A DNA stretch of 64,000 nt, taken from Litomosoides sigmodontis (taxonomy: Eukaryota; Nematoda; Chromadorea; Rhabditida; Onchocercidae). The notes below the pieces were generated by a model, which saw only the letters and a list, made by a program, of their open reading frames with translations, made no database searches and was not told where the DNA came from. This document shows, one piece after another, positions 35,693-61,700 of the stretch. The position numbers were made by a program, and so were the translations under genes. The stretch spans positions 3,578,507 through 3,642,506 of the forward strand of contig OY718803.1 in the NCBI GenBank assembly GCA_963070105.1, given 5' to 3'. Position 1 is the first letter of the stretch. Each line of letters starts with the position of its first letter.

Positions 35693-36722
35693 TATCTCAT
35701 TTGAAGTTTAATATTATTCAGTAAGAAGTGTATCCTTCAAAGATTCGAACTTATATTCAACAAACAATAACCAACAAATACAGTAGTCACGCTGTATCAT
35801 CCATAACTGAAAAGCGTAGGAAGAAGTCGAATGTTTCTTAAGGCGGTGAATAATTGATTCCCAAGCTGCAATTTTGCGTGAGAAATAAGCGTTAAATTCG
35901 GAATACTGTCTGAGAACCGCGAAAACCTTGCTTTGCTACGAAAGTGAACGAAACTGGAATTCTCCTCGGACGGCCAGATTACTCGTTGGTGAAGGAGACC
36001 AGACGTAAAATCATAGAAGAGGCACGCACCGTCACCACTCTCACCTCCCCAATCCCTGCGGCAGGGAAAAAGCAAGGAGAAGCGGAAAGGTTAATTCGGA
36101 GAATACTATCCCGTATAGCTGGTTCCGTGTTACTATACTTTGACGACGTCAGTGTGTCAGCGGGAAACGCTTATTTTTGCGAAACAGTACGGAAAGTGTG
36201 ATGACAACGGTTAGGGTAGAAAAGAGTACGGGGAGAGAGAGTGGTAAGAGACTGCAAAGGCTGGTGAGGGAATGTGGTCGAGAAATAGTAGCAGAAAGTG
36301 TGCATTGTAAAAGTGTGGTGCAATATGCAACAGGTTGGATGAAGCGTGGCGTGCGTGCGGAGGATGATGACTCGGTGTTTATCGCGCTTTTTCTGAAATT
36401 TTACGAGTGATCGCAAGCAGAGGTCATCATCTGCTAGTGCCGATGGTGTTGACCTTGTTGAGGAGTCTCGGACGGGATGTGCAGGAGCTTCTTTGCCCAA
36501 TCAATCGTTCCGAAACTTAGCTCTGTTTTCGTGACCTTTTCAATTCTGGACGTTGTAGTTGTAGTTGTTGAATAACTTTCATTTCGTCTTCTTACGCCTC
36601 GTGAATTTCCTCCTCAAATGCACTATCATTTCGGAAGTTATGTCAACTCGTTTTTCAAACACGTAAAATAAGGTGAAATTGTTGCTGCATTTGAAATTAT
36701 TTTCTAGATAATTTTGTGCAGC
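35693..36722. other. Divergent promoter region, COMMD4 / smg-2 copy B
   Basis: This is the region between two divergently transcribed housekeeping genes. The part at about 35940-36500 is clearly richer in G+C and CpG than the window average, so it is open in several frames on both strands; I read it as promoter and 5' UTR, not as a gene. Only the part from 36303 onward is present upstream of the inverted smg-2 copy. Confidence 0.6.
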
Positions 36723-43429
<6,707 letters not shown>

Positions 43430-45004
43430 GCAAAAGCAGAAGCATGTGATTATCTGAGGACGGGAGCACTAAATGCTTGGAGCACCAAAATGCTGACTTC
43501 CTGGATAAGCAACCAGTAAAGCAGAAGCGCAGCCCAATAACTGGGCCAACGTCCATCAAGGCAGTATTTGGTTAATCACTACTAATATCGAGTCGTTCGA
43601 GGAGGGATTTTGGAATGAATTGCTTAAAGCTGGAAATACAGTTTTTCTTTTCATCGTTGGAAATTTTCTTCTGTGAGTCAGTTATATGAAAGATATGCTT
43701 TTCTCAATAATGACGGCTTTTTGCTGAAATCAGTTGTATGCGATCATTTATTCGTTTGCTGATGTTTATGGTAGATATTGTGCGTTTGATGTATTTTGTG
43801 TTGATGGTGGGTACGGGGTTCATTCTTCGAAGGCAGTTTAGATGCAAGGTTACTTCAAGCTATTTGTAATGGACATCAATACTCGTCGTAAATCATAAAT
43901 GCTTAGATGGTATGATGATATTTATAATACATGTAGGGTTTGTAATGGAAAAACCACTGGCTAAACCTTAATCGTAATCATGTTTTATATTGAAACAGTT
44001 GTATTTATATTTCAAGGAATTCCATTTTTAGTTTATATCTTAGTAGTTTATTGGAATTCCATGAGTTTACTGTATGGTAATATTATTTGAAGAAGGTCCT
44101 CCGTATCACAGCTGATTTTTAGTAATATCGTTAACAATTTATTATCACTCTTATGTTTTCATTCAGGTTAAAAATTTCTGTAGGAAAACTTAATAATTTT
44201 TCAAGGCCTTTATGAAATTGAAGGTTTTGATATTACTTTTAAAAAGATTGTGCTTTATTTATCCCTTTTAGAAATTTATTTTACTCTTATAAATTAGAGC
44301 TAAGAAATTCACATTTATAGTATAGCAAACCATATTAATCTATAGTAGCTTCTGCCGTACAATTTTTTTTTAATCTTTGTTTCTTTGATACCATGGATTA
44401 TTCGGAAAATCTTGTTTCTTTTGAATAAAATGGAGTCGTATTTCAAGGTACAATATTTTGTATGACTGTCAGTGCGGATTACTTCAAACATATAGAAGGA
44501 TCTCCTTCGACAGTTCGAAGGAGTATATTCTCAGTTCTGATTTTATCTTGCATAGGTGAACATTAATACTTGTATCTACGTCGCTCTCGGCAATTATAAT
44601 ACACGGTTTCGAATCTTTTGTCGTATTTAGAGAAACGCTCAGGGGGTGATTATGTATTCCTCAATCACTGTTAAGGTAGTTCCGAGTTTGCTGAGTACTG
44701 TTCGTCGTCAACCAGTATTATCGTTATTTAATCAATACGTTGAGATATTCAAGTTTTTTAGCTTCAGTGGAGCTAATCAGTTGGAAAATATCCCATGATT
44801 CGTTGAATTCAAGTGAATATTAACATGGGTGTAGAATAAATGAAATTCTAATTTCAATGCAAGAAGATGTAATAAGCTTTAGTGCAGACGTATGCTTAAT
44901 TATGAATATTTAGGTTCACGCGCAAGGGAAATCACAATGAGCTTTTGAGAAGATCTGTGGAATAATGTTAGGTAGTTTTTAGGAAGTAACACTCGTGTTC
45001 CAGA
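43430..45004. other. smg-2 copy B 3' flank and NSUN2 upstream region
   Basis: This holds no gene. It contains a perfect 9-bp stem with a 4-nt loop at 44502-44523 and the right edge of the inverted repeat at 44912. The last 92 bp before the NSUN2 ATG are not repeated. Confidence 0.65.
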
Positions 45005-49722
<4,718 letters not shown>

Positions 49723-50185
49723 GCAAAGTATTGAAGTGCGATAATACATAAATTTGTCAATTCGTTGAAAAAGTTTTCTCCTTTATTTTTGTTTTCGTTA
49801 AAATTGTGAGGAATTCAAATTATAAGGCTCTTTAGATTTTTGGCATTCAAAAAAGTTGTGCAAAGATATTTGAAGTTTCTTCCCTTACAGTTGTTCTTAT
49901 TGTTGTTTCTGTTCAATTTGGTAAACTTCCTATTTGATATGTAATACGTTGAATAATTAGAGTGCTTGGATAAAGGTATATTGGGATTCTGTACCTAATG
50001 AATTGTCTCTTTGGTTTAATTCTCAGTATTTTATTATCACTATGGTTTTCTCAATTTGCGAACCACATTCGTACCTTTTGTTATGCAATCAGTTGTACTT
50101 TTGTTCTAATTTAAGTTTCATGTTGAGGATTATGTAGTTATTGTTCTTAATATCATGGTAATCATGTTATTGTATTGAAGTCTAG
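49723..50185. other. NSUN2-DDX52 intercistronic region
   Basis: This 463-bp spacer has no gene. It is T-rich on the plus strand and ends in a TCTAG acceptor touching the DDX52 ATG, which fits an operon with trans-splicing of the second gene. Confidence 0.55.
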
Positions 50186-53100
50186 ATGAAACGAGCAGGA
50201 CCAGCAGACGAGTTGTTCAAGAAGTTGATGTTTGGAATCAGAAAACGACGATTGAATGAAAAAAATGAAGGAAGTATGTGTAGTCTGTGATTAGTCATAA
50301 TCAATGGGGTGATTCTATGTACACCAAAAAGATCGCTTACACAAAAAGACATTAACTCAATTCTAAATGCGTTTCATTTCATCTATTACAATCGAAGTTA
50401 TCATGATCTGAAGGCTGAAATGGAGCAAAAAAAATTGATTTGAGGAGAACATTAATATCAATTATTGAAATGGGTTTTAGCTGACCATGATTTATCGCTC
50501 GTACGGATACTGCCAAGCGATTTCAAGGAAAAATACAATCAAAATGAGCAAATAAGCAATGAGACAAGCAGCAGTTTAATAACATCTGAGAAAGGTCATT
50601 AATTTTTATAGATTCAAGTGATCGAGACATTTTGCTAATTCTTGCTTTACGTTTATGAGTGAAATTGAAAAACTGCTCGAAAAGTGTTTTAGAGATAACC
50701 TTTGTAAAGCACAAACCCTTTTTATTTAGGAAAATTACTTTGTTATTTTTTCGATCATCATTCAGTTCATATTGTATGATGCATTGTTTTAATTTTTCTA
50801 TTCAGAACCAAAAATTCTTGGAGGGCTTAAGAATGCTTCAAAAAAGAAAAAACGGCGAAGACTGGCTCTCAAGAAGGAACAGGTGAATATTTGTTTTTTT
50901 TTGGAAGATTTTCAGTGGAACGAAATTGCACTATTGTTGTTCTTGAGATCGTTTATGTTTAGATAGCACATTTGCGCAAATTAAATCGCATATTCGTTTG
51001 GGGCGACAATATTCCTGATCCATTGATACATTTTATTGGAATTGATGGGTTACCGCAAGAGCTTATTAATAATTTAAAAGAATTTGGTATTATGGAACCA
51101 ACTCCGATCCAGATGCAAGCCATCCCAGTAATGATGCAAAAAAGGGATTTATTGTGTAGCGCTCCTACAGGCTTGTTTTTCTTCAAGTAGTCTTGCTTTT
51201 TTTTTGAAATTAGTTGTACATAATTATTTGCTTTTATTTCTCAAATACATAATTTTAATGTGCATTGTTTGTCGAGGAATTTAATTTCGTTGAATGTTGA
51301 ATGAAAAGGCTGTTTTTTCAGGTTCTGGAAAAACATTAGCTTTTGCTCTACCGATCATTTTTGATGTCGTACGTTGCAAAAATGACACTGCGGAAGATCA
51401 GTTGAATGCTGTAGTACTTGAACCAACTCATGAACTTGCTAAACAGGTCATTTTGTAGAATTCTTTTATGATTAATTATCGCTTTTATTCCAAAGTCATT
51501 TTTTTTTGCAGACATACATCCAATTTCTGAAATTTTCTAATAATCTCCCCGTTTCGTGTTGTTTTCTGGAAGGAAACGAATTACCGGAAAATGGTACGTT
51601 AAACATGCTCATGAATTTTGTGCTGTCCCTAAAGATTTTGTTGTCACTTTAGGTGTAAGGCAATACTGAGCACTATTTGATCTTTTTCACAAATTCCATT
51701 GTTACAATCGCCTGTAGGAAATTGTCTAGTGGTAGTCACTGATTTGGACTTTCAGTCACTGGTGTTTTTACTAATATTTGAACTTGGAAGACTTCTTGTT
51801 TAGCGCCACTTATTCTAAAATCATTTTTTTCCAATTAATATTTTTAACTCTTTTACAGTAAACGTTATCATTTCAACACCAAACAAACTAGTTTATGCTT
51901 TGAAGAAAAACAGCAAAATATTGTCTGACGGACTTAATTGGCTTGTTGTTGATGAAAGCGATAGACTCTTTGATATTACGGAAGGCGATGACAAATGCTT
52001 TAGGAATCAGGTGAAAAAATTCTCCAACTTTCTAAATATGGTTAAGAATCAGAAAATAGATGAAGGACCTAAATTATTTACAGCTTGCCAAGATATATCA
52101 GGCATGCAGTGGAAATTGTGTGCGCCGTGCTTTTTTTAGTGCTACATTTTCATACGAGGTTGAAGACTGGTGCAAAAAGAATCTTTACGATGTGGCCATG
52201 ATCTGTATTGGTTCACGGTGAGAATGTTTTTCATTCCACTACTGTTTCTGCAGCTTCTTTTTAAAATTTTATGATTATTTGACCTTGCAGAATCTCTTTG
52301 ACTTCAACCGATTTAATTATTTCGGTTTTTTGAATTGTTACTCACAGCAGCTTTCAGCTTGATTTCTGGATGAAATTTGAAGCTGTTATTACTGATCAAA
52401 CAACTATAGATGATAATTTACTATTAAAAGCTTTTTGAGGTGAAATAATTTTAGAAATTCAGCGGTTAGCAGCGTGAAACAAGAGTTGGTTTTCGCTGGA
52501 TCAGAGCATGGTAAAATTATAGGTCTGAAGGCATTATTTAAGAACAGTTTCGAACCTCCAGCGCTTATTTTTGTGCAGGTTTTCATGTTCATTATTTATA
52601 TATCGCATAATTGGGGCTTAAATTTTTTAACCAAATAATGATTTCATGGAGTGTGCTTTAATATGTTTTAATAGAGTTTTTTATTGCATTACACAATTTC
52701 TTTACATAATAACAAGGTTTTTTGACAGAGCAAAATGCGAGCAAAGCAACTGGTATCAATTATAGAATCACTTCAGCCACCAATCCCCGTAAAAATGATT
52801 TCAAGTGAGAAAACGGAGAGTGAGGTTTGTGTTGTTTTTAATTTCGAATTTCTCCGTTATAAAACTCGACGTTGCTTGCTTCTTGTCGATTATTAGAATA
52901 CTTCATCGACTATTAGAACTATTAGAATGTTTAAAAGATTCAGTTTGGACGATTGGTTGCTTTTATAGCGTGAGTCTGCAATTACCGAATTTCGCCTTGG
53001 GCAGATTTGGGTTTTGGTTTGTACGGATTTGATGGGTCGCGGATTGGATTTGAGTGGAGTAAATTTAGTTGTTAATTTCGATCTTCCAACGTCCATTATC

Positions 53101-53692
53101 AGCTACATTCATCGAATTGGTAATGTTTTTGTTAAAATAATGGGTAATATAAAGATTTGATAACTGCTTATGTATTTTTTAAACAGCACACTTATTTATT
53201 CTTAATTGCTATTCGCCATGTTCACCTTTATAAATACGTTTGCATTTATATTATTTCCCTTAAAAGATGCAGTTTTTTCCGAACAGTACCGATTTCAATA
53301 ATATAATTTTCGGCAACCATTATTATTAAATCTTGATGAATAGGTCGAACAGGGCGAGCTGGGCGAAGTGGTCATGCAGTAACGTATTTTACCGAAGATG
53401 ATTTGGACTTCATTCGTCCAATAGCAACAGTCATCAAGCAAGCTGGTTTTAACGTTCCCGAATATACTTTAAGGTTGCGAAAACCAACGAAGTAATTTTT
53501 GAACACAGTATTCTTGTTTTTATAAATATTATCCAGTTTAGGAATTTTATTTCCCTGCTTTCCAGGAAAGAAAAGAAAAAACTATTGAGACATGCTCCGA
53601 AACGAAAAAGTATTGGATTTTTGAAGAAGGCAGCTGGAAAGGGAGCGAAAGCAGAAAAGAAACCAAAACGAGAGAAGGCGACGGTTGCTTAG
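50186..53692 (+). CDS. DDX52/Rok1 DEAD-box RNA helicase
   Basis: Thirteen in-phase exons give about 541 residues: 50186-50273, 50481-50594, 50806-50882, 50963-51170, 51322-51446, 51512-51593, 51859-52010, 52084-52217, 52455-52578, 52729-52824, 52969-53119, 53344-53491, 53566-53692. DDX52 (yeast Rok1) acts in the nucleolus in small-subunit ribosome assembly. The Q-motif region reads [13 protein letters not shown]. Motif I is APTGSGKT, motif [11 protein letters not shown] (DESD in place of DEAD, as I recall human DDX52 also having DESD), motif III SAT, and the C-terminal helicase domain carries TDLMGRGLD and [10 protein letters not shown]. Motif Ia is PTHELA where most family members have PTRELA. 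The protein ends in a Lys/Arg-rich tail typical of nucleolar proteins. The intron after 51170 starts GC, not GT, and splits the P-loop glycine codon. Confidence 0.94.
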
Positions 53693-55126
53693 TTGAATTT
53701 AAATAGTTGATATTTGAATTCGTTTTTTCCAGAACACTGTGGATTGCTTTTTTCTGCTTGTATATTGAATTGATTATCAATCACGGTGGAAAAATATTTT
53801 TGTGCTAAAAATAATTTGTTTATGAAAGGGTTTTGTTAGCGATTTCCGATACTTCTATTGTTAAAGCTTTTTTTTTGTTAAAGTACTATTCGATTTGGCT
53901 ACTTTTGGGTAAATAGTTTTATTTTTCTTTGAAATAATATCGATAAAACAAAAGTGATGCAAAAGTTCTCTCAAGATAGCGATGTTGAAATAACAGCGGA
54001 ATTAGACGGAATATATGTGCTTCTCGATATAGTTGAATCTTGTTAATGCAAAATTATGATGTTCGGTGTTGAATGTGAATTCTTTAATTAAAATTTTCAA
54101 ATTTCATACTAGCAATATAGCCCATAACTAGTCAATTTTGATCTGGGAAATCATCTATTTTCTCACGAAGTATGCTGTGGATGTGAAGGAAACTTTAAGT
54201 TGAATAATACATTTAAAAAAGATGGAGTCTAAATATAACATGAGCTATATGTGCCTCATGAAATTTTGTTGGAAAATCTTTTTAAAATTGGTATCATTCT
54301 ATCGTGCTTTTCATTTTTACTCCTCCTATTTTGAATATAATTTACTTTATATATAAAGTGTATATGATGGGAATCAAATAAGAACTTGATTTTTATCCGC
54401 AACAGTGCTAAATTTTCGGAGTTTTCTTGATCCAGGATTTTGTGTGCTCTACTTCCGTTGGCAAACATTTCGAAAGATCTCGTTCTTTTAGTCCGCTGTT
54501 GTATCACAAGGTTTCGTAAAATTATACCTGTAGCTTTCGCTTCTAATTAATGCGATTTTTCGTTGTAATTCAATGATTTATTGGTGAATCAATGATTTTA
54601 TATTGGGATTAGTGCCTAGCAGTATTCGAATTTGGCTTTTCGTTTGCATTTCTGATGTATAATACGATTGCACATCGTCTTTACTTGCACGTTATGTACG
54701 CACAAGGCATACGATGAAATTTATAATTTAAATGAAGTAGTGATCGGAATAATCATTTCAAATACCAGTTATCTTCCTTCCTTTTTTCCTAGATTAATCT
54801 ATTTGGAATAGCACTTTTCGATATCTTCAATTTTCAATACCGGCAAGTATTGGCAATTTCTATTCAACGTATTCTCCTTATAATCACTGTTGCACTACGT
54901 TATCGCATTCATAGTTTTGTTTGTGACTTTAAAGTTGATCACAAATGCTGTAGAAAAACGGATCTGAAGGCTGAAGAGATTCTCAAGATATCGAATTAAA
55001 AGAAGTAACGAGCAATTTGCTGTTGTTCGGCAACTGCATGCTATTGAAAAATCCATATTGCAGTGCGCAATGTATCTTGTCGTCAACTTGATATAGGTGT
55101 TCGAGAAATTCTACATTCTTCCGGAA
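53693..55126. other. DDX52-IDH intergenic region
   Basis: I see no gene here. Short frames on the minus strand (for example near 54256-54507 and 54895-55174) lack splice or family support. Confidence 0.6.
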
Positions 55127-57935
<2,809 letters not shown>

Positions 57936-58775
57936 AATAGCTGGAGATTTCTGGATGATAAATTATGTGGCAGCGCAATCACGCAGTTTTCTTTGTTGGA
58001 ACATAGTTTCTAACACATATAGTGCATTCTTTTAGAGTGTTTACGTCTAATTTCAGTTCCTCAACATTTTTATCCTACTCAACTAGTCTATTCTAATTTC
58101 CTTGATGAATTGCATGAGGTTTAAAAGAATATTGCGAGCTCTCTTACTTCTTCTCTACATTGGGCAATTAAAAACTGGAAAAGAGAATTCCATTGTAATC
58201 TTATTCCTTACGCCATCTTGGGATAATTATTTTTGAAAGCTATTCTCAGTTTCTTGCTAATTTTCTAATGTAAAACACTTTTTTTGCTTCATTCCATCCT
58301 TATATTTTGTAAACTATCGACTTCCACATCACTAGCGAATTTGAAGCGATACCAATACAGATTTGTTTAGAAAGATTTTCAGAATTTTACAATTTTTATT
58401 TTAATTTTACAACCTGTGCATAAAAATAACCTAATAATTGTGGATTTCTTTTTACAAAACATCGGACAGACTGCCCCGCTTTTCAGATAAAAAATTGGCT
58501 GAATTACAGCAAACAGTGAAAAAAATGAAATTTGAAAGTGAAAACAAAAAAAATTACCACTACGGCTTGCAAATAAACAAACGAACGACAGTTAAAAATG
58601 AAAATCATGAAGGTTTTGTTATCTTTCAGATTCACAAAGGCATTTACCTCCGCTCTTCCCTCCAGAGGGGAAAGGAGCATTGTCAAAAAACAGTTTTATA
58701 ACGACATTGAACGTTTATTCTTACCGGTAACTAATAATTCTAGGAAAATGAAATAGGTGGAGATGCCTAATCCTT
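57936..58775. other. Convergent intergenic region, IDH / INTS4
   Basis: This is the shared 3' region of two convergent genes. An 87-codon frame at 58438-58701 is overlapped by a frame on the other strand and shows no family match, so I do not call it. The INTS4 poly(A) signal is at its right end. Confidence 0.6.
58714..58719 (-). terminator. Polyadenylation signal of INTS4
   Basis: AATAAA on the minus strand, about 57 nt after the INTS4 stop codon. Confidence 0.5.
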
Positions 58776-61700
58776 TTAGCAACTTGCCTTCGCTTGAATA
58801 GGTTGTATGGGAATTTCCATGGTGGCTTGCTTGTTTGAAAAAGGTGATTCTGCTACTGGAATGTATGGTGGACGGGTGAAGCCGCTTGTTAATGATGGTA
58901 TTACGTCAGTGGATTGCTGAGATTTTAGCACGCAACCAAAACGAACACTAGCTGAGTCCGACCAAAGATTATCTGCCTGTACCAGTACTTTGCAGAGAAG
59001 ACGGTAAGTACGTGGAGCAATTTCTTTGAATTCACTTTCTCGTGGACAAAACAGAATCGAACTTCGGTCTGGATAGTCCGTCTGCAAAAGTCTTTTCATA
59101 TCACTAAAAAACATAATCTGTTAAGTTTAAATTCCTTCTATTCGTCATTCGTATGACATTCGAGCTTGTGAACGGATAAGGAAATTGTTATTGGATATCA
59201 CAAAAACTATTTACCGGTATCATTACTGCATCAACATGTAATATCACTGCTTTTTTAAGAAATGAAAACCAACCTTTATTCTGAATCGAGAAATATCTTT
59301 TTTACTAAAATTATGTAACAGGATATTTATTGAGATTCCAAGCGGTAATCCCACAACAAAACGTATTGGCTCACTAGGAGTTTCTGACGGTTCAACAATC
59401 TGAAAAGCAGTTAGTGCGGAAAAAGAAAGACTTAGAAAATAAAAGACTTCTGTAGCAGGAGGTAAAAAAACTGAAATTAAGCAAAATTACATGGAGTGCT
59501 TTACAATATTTATATTGTATGACAGTAAGAAAAGAAGCGTTTCCAATTAATAAAATCTTTTATCGTAAAGTTTGTGCACCTGAGCCCACTTAACAGAAAT
59601 ACTGCCAAGCGATGTAAATTTCTTCCGTAGCATAACTGCATTAGTCTGGAACAGAGCAGTTAGACTTGAACCGCTAATGAATTTCTTCGCTTCCATTGCT
59701 ATAAGAATTCCTTCAATACCAGTCAATACCTCAGCCATGGATTCACTTGGAGACACCTCTAATGATCGGCATCGTCTTAAAGGTTTAAATTAAAAGTCGA
59801 CAAAAGAGTGATTCATCCACAAATCATAGTACACGAGAAAATTTTTTTAACGTCTTGCTATGGAGAATAGATAATGAGAAATATGAAGAATTTTTAAAAG
59901 TAAAGTAAATATAGTAGCTATGAGGAGATGCAAATGGAATACTCTTTAAATCGAATCACTTCCGCTTCAATAAGCTGTGTTGCATTTATAAAAGTTGGAG
60001 GTTTTATATCAAAAAACGCTGCTAGGCGTAAAATTGAAAGTTGGAAATGGAATTCTTCGAGGGTTGCTAACATCATCTTATCCACTGATGAAAACTCATT
60101 ACCGGCACGCTCCAAAAGTCTGAGACCCTGCAAAAAAAAAAAAAAAAACTAAAATCAGCTTTGCTTTGAATTTCAGAGTGAAAAGGAAAGCTGGCTCTAA
60201 AAGTTAAACAATAGTCACCTCATCAATCGCGTTAAGTGCAGTTTGTAAATCACCACCACAGGTAAGAATTTTAACACTGAGTTCACATTGCGTAAGGATT
60301 TTTAACAAGCAAGACAAAAATTGTGCTGTACCGGCTACTCCTTCATCGCCTTCACACAATGCATTCATATCTCTGTAGAAATAATTTTTAGTACACTGGG
60401 AATTCTAGTTAACTATAACTGATGAACGCATTCTGGACTTGATTAGAATTCTTTTAAAACTTCGAAAGAACATTCTCAGGCCAAAAAACTCAGCTCGAAA
60501 AGTATCATCAACAGTTACTCTAGCTTCAATGGCTACATTGACGCTAAACACCAATTAGTGCAGCAAACTTGCATAAACACAACACAGAACTCTTAATTTC
60601 ATCGGTAACTAATTTTCTATTTTGCTCCACATAACACATTTTACGCGCATTACTTACTTGAGTAAAAGCTTTTGTTCAATCATTCGCTGTTGATACGATC
60701 GGGATTGAGAAGCTTCTTGCATCATTTCATATGTACGTTCAAGGAGAGCACGAGTTCGTTCTCCAGCTTCTGCTAATTTTTTGTTGATTGAAAAATTATT
60801 CGTGGTGGAAGTACCATCATCAGAAAACGCCTAAAAAATTAGTTAGAAAACTATTTTATTAACTTCGTGCAATAACATAAGCAGTTTAGGAGTCAAAACT
60901 CACCTCGATCATAGGTACTAAAAGCGGCATTGAGCAACGCAGAAATTTATAGTGACGCACAGCAAACGCTGGCAGTAACGAACACACAGGATCGTGAGCA
61001 CTTGCCGCATTTAATATTAATATTAGCTTGGCTAAATCTGCAAAAGAATTCAGAATGAGAAGTCCGTACAATCAATTAGGAATAGATCAGTTCAAATGCA
61101 ATATTAGTGTACCTTCCAAGATGTGAACCTTTAGAATGAAACGTTATTACTTGTCCAATTATCCTATTTGGTTAGATGAACACCTGCACAGATTTTCTAA
61201 AATCCTATAAAAATTGGCCAAAATATTCAATTAAAATACTTACAGAACTGATCATCAACTGCCGGCTCCGTAATATCGAAGACAGGATGTAGTTCGAGCA
61301 ATTCATCAGATAAGAGCTGTACAAATGTTGCATGGCGACGGCCAAGGTTGCTCATGCATCTAAACAGCTTTATAATGCTATTTTGAACTTGACTAAACAC
61401 AGTAATATTAAGAAAATACCTGGATAAGTCTTTACAAAACATAGAAACCTACTTGAAAACTGACTGGCGATCAATCGGGAATCTTCTCATACAGTTAAGT
61501 AGTGCTTTGACAACATACCGAAGACAGTCGGGAGTGCCTAATGTTGATCTTGACAATAATATACGCAAAGCTTCCCTACTGTCCGGAAATGCATCCTTAA
61601 AATGCAGGGATAATGAAAGAAGTGTGAAGCTATGTCAAACTTGTACTGCGAAATATTAAAAGTATCCAAAATCGTGGAAAAAAAGACTAATACATTACTG

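Noticed and set aside
35944..36201. Plus-strand open frame of about 85 codons upstream of smg-2 copy B
   Set aside because: It has no ATG and no family resemblance, and the minus strand is open over the same DNA. It reflects the GC-richer promoter region.
36171..36500. Minus-strand 109-codon frame (and its truncated twin at 9584-9796)
   Set aside because: It starts only at TTG, lies antisense in the smg-2 promoter and 5' UTR, and changes its C-terminus at the repeat boundary.
58438..58701. 87-codon plus-strand frame between IDH and INTS4
   Set aside because: It is overlapped by a minus-strand frame, has no homology cues, and lies in convergent 3' flanks.
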